A DNA stretch of 20,163 nucleotides, taken from Halonatronomonas sp051745425 (lineage in GTDB: Bacteria; Bacillota; Halanaerobiia; Halanaerobiales; Halarsenatibacteraceae). The first letter of the stretch is position 1. Every line of letters begins with the position of its first letter. The position numbers and the translations under genes were made by a program. The notes beneath the pieces are model-generated. The model was not told the DNA's origin. It did no database searches and saw only the letters and a list, made by a program, of their open reading frames with translations. The stretch is taken from contig JBNJEB010000018.1 of NCBI GenBank assembly GCA_051745425.1, forward strand, positions 1-20,163. The letters run 5' to 3'. Shown here in pieces: positions 15,386-20,163 of this stretch.

Positions 15386-15686
15386 TAAGTTCCCCTTTCC
15401 CCTGCTGGGTATTAACTTCCATACCCTCTTTAACTTCAGTCACACAGGTTTTAACATTAGGTCTTCCATCTACCTCCATATAGCATGACGAACAATTGCC
15501 AATCGCACAGAATAAACCTCTTGGCCTATTATGACGAAGGCTTTTCTTTAACTCCTTTACCCCTGCAGCATGCAATGCAGCGGCAATGGTCTCTCCTTCA
15601 AAAGCCTTAATCTCTTCTCCATTATAAGTAAATTTTATCTCTCTACCTCGCTTAAACTCCAGAACAGGGTGATCTTTTATTCTCAT
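15378..15686 (-). CDS. HcnA-like [2Fe-2S] ferredoxin subunit
   Basis: A 102-residue [2Fe-2S] protein with Cys60, 65, 68 and 81 in CAIGNCSSCYMEVDG...TC (C-x4-C-x2-C-x12-C), the pattern of HcnA and of the N-terminal domain of sarcosine oxidase alpha. First gene of the five-gene dehydrogenase cluster; ATG with a strong AAGGAGGT site 5 bases away. With the next four genes it makes a complete electron path of [2Fe-2S], FAD/NAD, two [4Fe-4S], BFD [2Fe-2S] and catalytic FAD. HcnA-family members are never stand-alone enzymes, so function follows the complex. Confidence 0.86.
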   Translation of the reverse strand: MRIKDHPVLEFKRGREIKFTYNGEEIKAFEGETIAAALHAAGVKELKKSLRHNRPRGLFCAIGNCSSCYMEVDGRPNVKTCVTEVKEGMEVNTQQGKGELSG

Positions 15687-15735
15687 AAATTACCTCCTTA
15701 TCAACTAATTATAAAAATCATGCCCTGATAATACT

Positions 15736-15764
15736 ATTCTAGTTTTTTAGCCTAACTCCTCCAA
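15736..15764 (-). promoter_or_regulatory. Possible promoter of the proline-dehydrogenase operon
   Basis: Minus-strand TTGGAG (15759-15764) and TAGAAT (15736-15741) are 17 bases apart, four and five matches to the sigma-A boxes. It would give a leader of roughly 45 bases before the ATG at 15686. A TATAAT at 15708-15713 is closer but lacks a recognisable -35 box. Confidence 0.4.
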
Positions 15765-15847
15765 AAATGTTATGAATATTTAAACCTTCACAGTTATTTA
15801 ATAAGTTTACCCTGAATTAAAAGTCTGGTCGGCAAAAACTTTTGCAG

Positions 15848-15890
15848 AAAAGAAAAAAGTCCTGACCAGGCTTTAAAGACCGGTCAGGAC
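15848..15890 (-). terminator. Rho-independent terminator of the zntA-arsR operon
   Basis: On the minus strand a 9-bp stem GTCCTGACC / GGTCAGGAC (15859-15890), with an internal CTTTAAAG that can add pairs, is followed at once by TTTTTTCTTTT. This is a textbook intrinsic terminator. It insulates the proline operon from the metal operon and leaves arsR with a 3' untranslated region of about 270 bases. Confidence 0.88.
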
Positions 15891-15902
15891 CAACTCAAAT
15901 AT

Positions 15903-16001
15903 TGTTTTCCTCCAGGAATGCTCCGGCTTTTCTCCGGAATTGCTCCGGGATTGCTCCGGGACTGCTCTAGCTTTTCTCCGAAATTCTGCCAGATTTCATC
16001 C
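15903..16001. repeat. 11-bp degenerate tandem repeat, nine units
   Basis: Consecutive 11-mers on the + strand read TGTTTTCCTCC, AGGAATGCTCC, GGCTTTTCTCC, GGAATTGCTCC, GGGATTGCTCC, GGGACTGCTCT, AGCTTTTCTCC, GAAATTCTGCC and AGATTTCATCC. Register is kept without any indel; the best-conserved part is 15914-15979, with TGCTCC or TTCTCC closing each unit. The period is about one DNA helical turn and is not a multiple of three, so it is not a coding repeat. It lies between arsR and its terminator. Confidence 0.8.
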
Positions 16002-16157
16002 AGGATAAAATCAAAATCCAACTATTATATACATTTAAATACATTAAACTTATTTAACCATGAAATCTATCCAGGCAAAAATAATCTTGCTAATAAATTA
16101 ATCATATCAGCTTGGCCAGGCAAAGTATATAGGTGGGTAGTGCAAAGAAGAAAAAAT

Positions 16158-16553
16158 TTAATTTTTTTCAGGAATCGATTCTAATACATGTTCTAATCCC
16201 TGGCTAAAAAGGGCCAGTACATGTTCATCAGCCAGAGAATATATCGCCTGGCGGCCTTCCTTCCTGTATTTTACCAGGTCAAGATTCCTTAAAATTCTCA
16301 GTTGATGAGAAACCGCCGAAGTACTAAGCCCGACAGCTTCCTGAATATCACATACACAGAGCTCTTTAATCCGCAGGGCATTTATTATCTTTAATCTGGT
16401 CGGGTCTGAAAGTGCCTTGAAAATATCTGAAAGTCTCTGGTAAACATCTTCATCCAGTTCTTTTTTCTTTAAAAGATCAACAATCATCTCATGGGGATTA
16501 AACACCTCACATGTCAGGCAACTCTGTGCTTTATCTTCTACATCAGAAACCAT
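16158..16553 (-). CDS. ArsR/SmtB-family metal-sensing repressor (CadC/CzrA-like)
   Basis: Winged-helix repressor that leaves its operator on binding a soft or borderline metal ion. The DNA-recognition helix is GLSTSAVSHQLRILRNLDLV (75-94). Both known metal sites of the family appear intact: an alpha3N site of Cys12 and Cys15 (CLTC) with Cys66 and Cys68 (ELCVCD), as in CadC, and an alpha5 site of Asp109, His111, His122 and Glu125, spaced exactly as the Zn site of SmtB and CzrA. This suggests Cd/Pb and Zn sensing. 131 residues; ATG with GGAGGA upstream. It is the second gene of the operon, 35 bases after zntA, and probably represses the promoter at 18788-18816. Confidence 0.92.
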   Translation of the reverse strand: MVSDVEDKAQSCLTCEVFNPHEMIVDLLKKKELDEDVYQRLSDIFKALSDPTRLKIINALRIKELCVCDIQEAVGLSTSAVSHQLRILRNLDLVKYRKEGRQAIYSLADEHVLALFSQGLEHVLESIPEKN

Positions 16554-16588
16554 AAATAACTTCCTCCAATCATTAGATATTAAATTGT

Positions 16589-18733
16589 TTAATTAGCTGA
16601 CCTATAATCCCATAAGATTCTCAATGAATTAAAGACAGCTAACAGAGCAACTCCAACATCTGCAAAGACCGCAGCCCAGAGGCCAACCAGACCTAATGAG
16701 CCAAGGGTCATAAAAATTACCTTTACACCTAAGGCCATAACTATATTCTGCCAGACCAATTTCCTGGTCCGATCAGCTATATCAATAGCCGAAACCAACT
16801 TATCAAGCTTATCATCCATAATCACAACATCTGCCGAATCAATAGCAACATCAGTGCCCAATGCCCCCATGGCAATTCCAATATCTGACCGGGCTAAAGA
16901 AGGTGCGTCATTTATGCCATCGCCAAGATAGGCAAGTTTCTCCTTTTTAGACTGGCCGGCTTTAATATCTTCCAGAATTGAAAGTTTATCCTCTGGCAGA
17001 AGCTCTGAAAAAAATGAAATATCTAATTTCTCAGCTACATTTGCAACTTCCTGCTGCCTGTCGCCGCTTAAGATAGTCTGCTCAACACCTTTGGCTTTCA
17101 AACTTTTAACAACATCCTCAATGCCTGACTTAAGCTGATCTTTAAAATAAAATACACCTGCCGGCAGCTCATCAATGGCCAGCAAAACCTCTGCTCCCTG
17201 ACTGCTGCTATCATCAAAATCTAAAGCTTTTTCACCAGCAAGCCAGTCTCGACTCCCAAGCCAGACCAATTGACCATTAATTTCAGCTTCCAGGCCCCGG
17301 CCAGGAAGTTCCCTGGTGCTGGATACATTATCTAAATCATCAAACCGAACTTTTTCCTTCTGAATTGCTTCAGCCAGGGCATGATTTGAATACTGCTCTG
17401 CTGAAACAGCAATCTTTAATATTTCATCTTCTGAAAATCCATTAAAGGTTTCAGTATTTACAAGCTTAAATTCACCTTCAGTTAAAGTCCCTGTCTTATC
17501 ATAGATAACAGATTTAAGGTCGGCCAGGGCTTCAAGAAAATTACTTCCCTGAATTAAGATACCCTGTCTGGCGGAAACACCAATGCCGGCAAAGAAACTC
17601 AAAGGAATCGAAATTACTAAAGCACAGGGACATGATATAACCAGAAAAATTAATGATCTATAAATCCAGGTACTAAAAGTCCCGAAATTTAATAAAGGCG
17701 GAATTGTTGCAACCATTGCCGCCAGTAAAACTACCGCCGGTGTATAATAACGGGCAAATTTTGTGATAAACTTTTCAGTTTTAGATTTCCTGCCAGTAGC
17801 CTCTTCAACAAGCTTAATAATCCGGGCCACAGCAGAATCTTCATATAATTTTTCAGCCTTCACTTCCAGAGAGCCACTGGTATTTACCATTCCTGCCTGG
17901 ACAGCATCGCCGGCCTTTACATTCATCAATTCAGATTCACCGGTCAAGGCCGATGTATTTAAGGCAGACTGCCCCTTGATTACTTCGCCATCGACTGGAA
18001 TCTTATCGCCGGCTCCGATAATCATCTGATCGCCAGGCTCTATCTCTTCAGCAGTCTTTTTGATTATATCTCCAGAACCAGTCTTTACCTTTACCTGGTC
18101 GGTCTTGATTTCTAGCAATTCCCTGATAGAGTTCTTTGATGAAGATACAGCTCTATTCTGTAAATAATCGCCAACTTTATAAAAGACCATTACCGCAATT
18201 GCTTCAGGCCATTCTCCTATTATCATGGCACCGATAGTGGCAATCGTCATCAGGAAGTTCTCATCAAAAACTTTACCGGAGATTAAATTTCTGGCTGCCT
18301 GCCTGGCAACAGAAGCCCCTGCCAGCCAGTAACCTATTAAATAAAATCCAATATTTATATTATAAGTAGTTAGATTATTCCTTGTTAATCCAAAGCCGAC
18401 CAGCCCGAAAAGTATTCCAGCCAGCAGACGATAAATTTTACTATCTTTATACCATTTTACCTGGGAGTTTAAATTACTCCGTTCTCTAAACTTACTATCC
18501 TCTTCAACCTTTTCAACAGTAGCTGAAGGTTCAAACCTATCGACTAAATCCTTAACCCTCTTATCCAAATCATCTAGATTGCTGGCTGCTTCCTTATTCA
18601 ATTCTATTTTAATCTTATCCAGACTAAAATTCAGGTCTGCCCCATTAACCTCTGGCAAATCGTTAATAGAATCAATAACCTTATCCATGCAGCTCGAACA
18701 GTAATAACCATTAATTTTATAATTCAATATCAT
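16589..18733 (-). CDS. zntA: Zinc/cadmium/lead-exporting P1B-type ATPase
   Basis: Inner-membrane ATPase exporting Zn, Cd or Pb. An N-terminal heavy-metal-associated domain has YCSSC (Cys12, Cys15). Hydrophobic segments follow, then TGES (264-267, actuator), SCPCALV (CPC at 368-370, transport site), DKTGT (412-416, phosphorylated Asp412), GDGINDAP (604-611) and, in the last membrane segment, ADVGVALLAVFNSLR with Asp692, the P1B-2 metal ligand. The nucleotide-domain HP motif is His451-Ala452 instead of His-Pro. The start is ATG at 18733 with GGAGGAG 5 bases upstream. A longer frame to 18775 would cross the operator and transcription start, so it is rejected. Cotranscribed with the arsR-type gene. 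Confidence 0.94.
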   Translation of the reverse strand: MILNYKINGYYCSSCMDKVIDSINDLPEVNGADLNFSLDKIKIELNKEAASNLDDLDKRVKDLVDRFEPSATVEKVEEDSKFRERSNLNSQVKWYKDSKIYRLLAGILFGLVGFGLTRNNLTTYNINIGFYLIGYWLAGASVARQAARNLISGKVFDENFLMTIATIGAMIIGEWPEAIAVMVFYKVGDYLQNRAVSSSKNSIRELLEIKTDQVKVKTGSGDIIKKTAEEIEPGDQMIIGAGDKIPVDGEVIKGQSALNTSALTGESELMNVKAGDAVQAGMVNTSGSLEVKAEKLYEDSAVARIIKLVEEATGRKSKTEKFITKFARYYTPAVVLLAAMVATIPPLLNFGTFSTWIYRSLIFLVISCPCALVISIPLSFFAGIGVSARQGILIQGSNFLEALADLKSVIYDKTGTLTEGEFKLVNTETFNGFSEDEILKIAVSAEQYSNHALAEAIQKEKVRFDDLDNVSSTRELPGRGLEAEINGQLVWLGSRDWLAGEKALDFDDSSSQGAEVLLAIDELPAGVFYFKDQLKSGIEDVVKSLKAKGVEQTILSGDRQQEVANVAEKLDISFFSELLPEDKLSILEDIKAGQSKKEKLAYLGDGINDAPSLARSDIGIAMGALGTDVAIDSADVVIMDDKLDKLVSAIDIADRTRKLVWQNIVMALGVKVIFMTLGSLGLVGLWAAVFADVGVALLAVFNSLRILWDYRSAN

Positions 18734-18763
18734 AAAGACTCCTCCATTTATTATCTTAATAAA

Positions 18764-18787
18764 ATACTTGAGCAACTGTTCAAGTAT
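18764..18787 (-). promoter_or_regulatory. ArsR/SmtB-type operator
   Basis: An imperfect palindrome with arms ATACTTGAGCA and TGTTCAAGTAT around an AC spacer, one mismatch in 11 base pairs. The TTGA-x-CA...TG-TCAA core and two-base spacer match operators of the SmtB/CzrA/CadC group. It abuts the -10 box of the zntA promoter and so covers the transcription start, ideal for repression. Confidence 0.88.
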
Positions 18788-18816
18788 AGTATATAAGCTG
18801 GAGGACTCTTTGTCAA
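18788..18816 (-). promoter_or_regulatory. Sigma-A promoter of the zntA-arsR operon
   Basis: A perfect -35 box TTGACA (18811-18816), a 17-base spacer and a TATACT -10 box (18788-18793). The -35 box overlaps the stop codon of pcm. This is the best promoter in the window. Confidence 0.88.
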
Positions 18817-19454
18817 GACTTTCCGTCTACTAAAGGCACAAATCTAACTGGCTCAAATTTATTCATTCTAACCTGGCCGTCTTCTATTTTATGATATAAA
18901 ATTAATCTCTGTGAAAAACTATCTCCTATCGGTATAATAATTTTACCACCTATTTTTAGTTGCTTAAGCAATTGCTCCGGGAGCTGATCAGTAGCTGCAC
19001 TAACAATGATAGCATCAAAGGGACTCTTCTCAGACCAGCCCAGTTTTCCGTCACCATATTTTATTTCAACATTATCATAACCAAGGCTATTGATTGTAGC
19101 CCTGCTTTTTTCAACTAAAGAAGACTGCCGCTCAACCCCATAGACCTGAGCAACTATCTGACTTAAAATGGCCAGGACATAGCCACAGCCACTGCCAACT
19201 TCTAACACCTTAGAATCAGAGTTTAAACTTAATTTATCAAGCATAGCAGCAATAATATAGGGCTGACTTATAGTCTGATTATTGCCAATTGGCAATGGCC
19301 TATCTGCATAGGCCTGATTTCTGTATTCTCCAGGCACAAATTCATGGCGGGGTACCGATTTAAAGGCTTCTAAAATCTTTTTAGCACTAATCCCTCTATC
19401 CTTAATCTGCCGGTCTATCATTTTTACTCTCTCTTCATAAAATTTATCAGTCAT
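18813..19454 (-). CDS. pcm: Protein-L-isoaspartate O-methyltransferase
   Basis: Methylates isoaspartyl residues in aged proteins using S-adenosylmethionine, starting their repair; cytosolic. 213 residues, full length. Family landmarks are RHEFVP (36-41), the substrate-binding NNQTISQPYI (58-67), SAM motif I VLEVGSGCGY (83-92), FDAIIVSAA and the C-terminal RFVPLV. ATG with a GGGGGGAT site upstream, 16 bases after the rtcB stop, so the two are cotranscribed. Confidence 0.94.
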   Translation of the reverse strand: MTDKFYEERVKMIDRQIKDRGISAKKILEAFKSVPRHEFVPGEYRNQAYADRPLPIGNNQTISQPYIIAAMLDKLSLNSDSKVLEVGSGCGYVLAILSQIVAQVYGVERQSSLVEKSRATINSLGYDNVEIKYGDGKLGWSEKSPFDAIIVSAATDQLPEQLLKQLKIGGKIIIPIGDSFSQRLILYHKIEDGQVRMNKFEPVRFVPLVDGKS

Positions 19455-19470
19455 ATAGATCCCCCCTGGC

Positions 19471-20163
19471 TTAACCTTTTATACATAATACCGGTTTCAA
19501 CTGGGCAACTGGATAGGCCAGATCACTGATCTGTAAAGAACTAATGACTTCTGTAATATCTTTATAGGCAAGAGGTGATTCATCAAGGATATTCTTTCCT
19601 GCTGAAACAACTTTAACATCTCCTAAACTCTTTTGATGATCCTGCCTGCTAATAGATTTTTTAGCCTGGGTTCTACTCATCTTCCTGCCTGCCCCGTGGG
19701 CTGTTGAATTCAGGGAGAGCCTGGTATTTTCTGAATCAGTAGATTTTACAATATAACTGCCAGTTCCCATCGAGCCTGGAATTAATGCTTTCCCTCCTGG
19801 GCCAAGCCTGGTTGCACCTTTCCTGTGGACTAAAAGCTCCACCTCTTTACCATTAACAACATGTTTTTCTTCTCTGGCAATATTATGGGTATGATCATAG
19901 AAAAGTTCAATATTACTCTCTGAATAAAGTTCATTAAATACTTTTCTAATAGTCTCTGTTAAAAAAGTCCTGTTGGCATAGGCAAAATTTGCTGCAGAGC
20001 CCATTGCAGCCAGATAATCCCTGCCTTCTCTGCTATCCCAGGGGAAAAAGGCCAGATTATTTGTTGGAAAACTCAGGTCGTATTTAGCTTTAGTCTTTTT
20101 GGCCAGATCAATATAATCAGTGGCCACCTGATGGCCAAAACCTCTGGAACCGGTATGAACCAT
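19471..20163 (-). CDS. rtcB: RNA-splicing ligase RtcB, N-terminally truncated by the window edge
   Basis: GTP- and Mn-dependent ligase joining 2',3'-cyclic-phosphate or 3'-phosphate RNA ends to 5'-OH ends, in tRNA splicing or RNA repair. The 230 residues present include HTGSRGFGHQ (metal-binding His), the GPGGKALIPGSMGTGSYIV region (split here by family convention) and STAHGAGRKMSR, containing the His that becomes guanylated. The C-terminus PVLCIKG matches the family's usual terminal Lys-Gly. The first Met in the window belongs to the internal motif MVHTGSRG, so the true start is upstream, outside. Linked to pcm downstream; no archease is visible. Confidence 0.94.
   Translation of the reverse strand: MVHTGSRGFGHQVATDYIDLAKKTKAKYDLSFPTNNLAFFPWDSREGRDYLAAMGSAANFAYANRTFLTETIRKVFNELYSESNIELFYDHTHNIAREEKHVVNGKEVELLVHRKGATRLGPGGKALIPGSMGTGSYIVKSTDSENTRLSLNSTAHGAGRKMSRTQAKKSISRQDHQKSLGDVKVVSAGKNILDESPLAYKDITEVISSLQISDLAYPVAQLKPVLCIKG

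Larger units (their letters stand above)
15687..16157. other. 470-bp non-coding region between arsR and the proline operon
   Basis: Reading leftward it holds the arsR 3' untranslated region (AT-rich, 16012-16157, nothing recognised), an 11-bp tandem repeat (15903-16001), a strong terminator (15848-15890) and the leader and promoter area of the proline operon (15687-15800). A + strand open frame at 15918-16184 runs through the repeat with no ribosome site and is not believed. No tRNA, riboswitch or small RNA was recognised. Confidence 0.7.

Noticed and set aside
12392..15686. Hydrogen cyanide synthase (HcnABC)
   Set aside because: Module types match, but cyanide synthase uses glycine, has no 4Fe-4S subunit and is not followed by pruA; the setting fits proline oxidation much better.
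15832..15845. GCAAAA...TTTTGC hairpin
   Set aside because: The arms leave almost no loop and the stem is AT-rich; probably not a functional structure beside the strong terminator at 15848-15890.
15903..16001. CRISPR array
   Set aside because: Units are contiguous 11-mers with no spacers, and no cas genes are nearby.
15918..16184. 88-codon + strand open frame
   Set aside because: Runs through the 11-bp tandem repeat and the terminal part of arsR on the other strand, has no ribosome site and no recognisable protein character.
18734..18775. N-terminal extension of zntA by 14 codons
   Set aside because: Would begin inside the operator and probably at or before the transcription start; the ATG at 18733 has a strong GGAGGAG site.

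Overview
The window is AT-rich DNA from an anaerobic, probably salt-adapted Firmicute; a member of the Halanaerobiales is my best guess. Grounds for this: low G+C, Glu/Asp-rich proteins, strong AGGAGG-type ribosome sites, a B12-dependent ribonucleotide reductase and ferredoxin-linked 2-oxoacid metabolism. The taxonomic guess is inference; no rRNA or other marker gene is present.

Layout. On the + strand, positions 2-1843 hold the 3' part of a class II (adenosylcobalamin) ribonucleotide reductase, closed by a hairpin terminator. Everything else is on the minus strand and reads right to left. Positions 20163-18813 hold the C-terminal part of rtcB (RNA ligase) followed by pcm (protein L-isoaspartate methyltransferase). 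Positions 18816-15848 form a metal-efflux operon: a near-consensus promoter, an abutting ArsR-type operator, zntA (Zn/Cd/Pb P-type ATPase), arsR, an unusual 11-bp tandem repeat and a terminator. Positions 15686-10723 hold five overlapping genes for a multi-subunit flavo-iron-sulfur amino-acid dehydrogenase (HcnABC / archaeal dye-linked L-proline dehydrogenase family) and then pruA (pyrroline-5-carboxylate dehydrogenase). Positions 10657-9497 encode an AraC-family regulator. Positions 9371-1918 are a nine-gene operon: 2-oxoacid:ferredoxin oxidoreductase korDABC, split methylmalonyl-CoA mutase mcmA1/mcmA2, its G-protein chaperone meaB, methylmalonyl-CoA epimerase and glutamate dehydrogenase.

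How the genes work together. Read as one unit, 1918-15686 spells a complete catabolic route: L-proline to pyrroline-5-carboxylate (Fe-S flavoprotein complex), to glutamate (PruA), to 2-oxoglutarate (Gdh), to succinyl-CoA plus reduced ferredoxin (Kor), to methylmalonyl-CoA (Mcm with MeaB), with epimerisation ready for decarboxylation to propionyl-CoA. Each enzyme family is recognisable. The joining of them into one proline-to-propionate fermentation module, with the AraC protein between its two halves as regulator, is inference from gene order. The final decarboxylase or transcarboxylase and the CoA-transfer step are not in the window.
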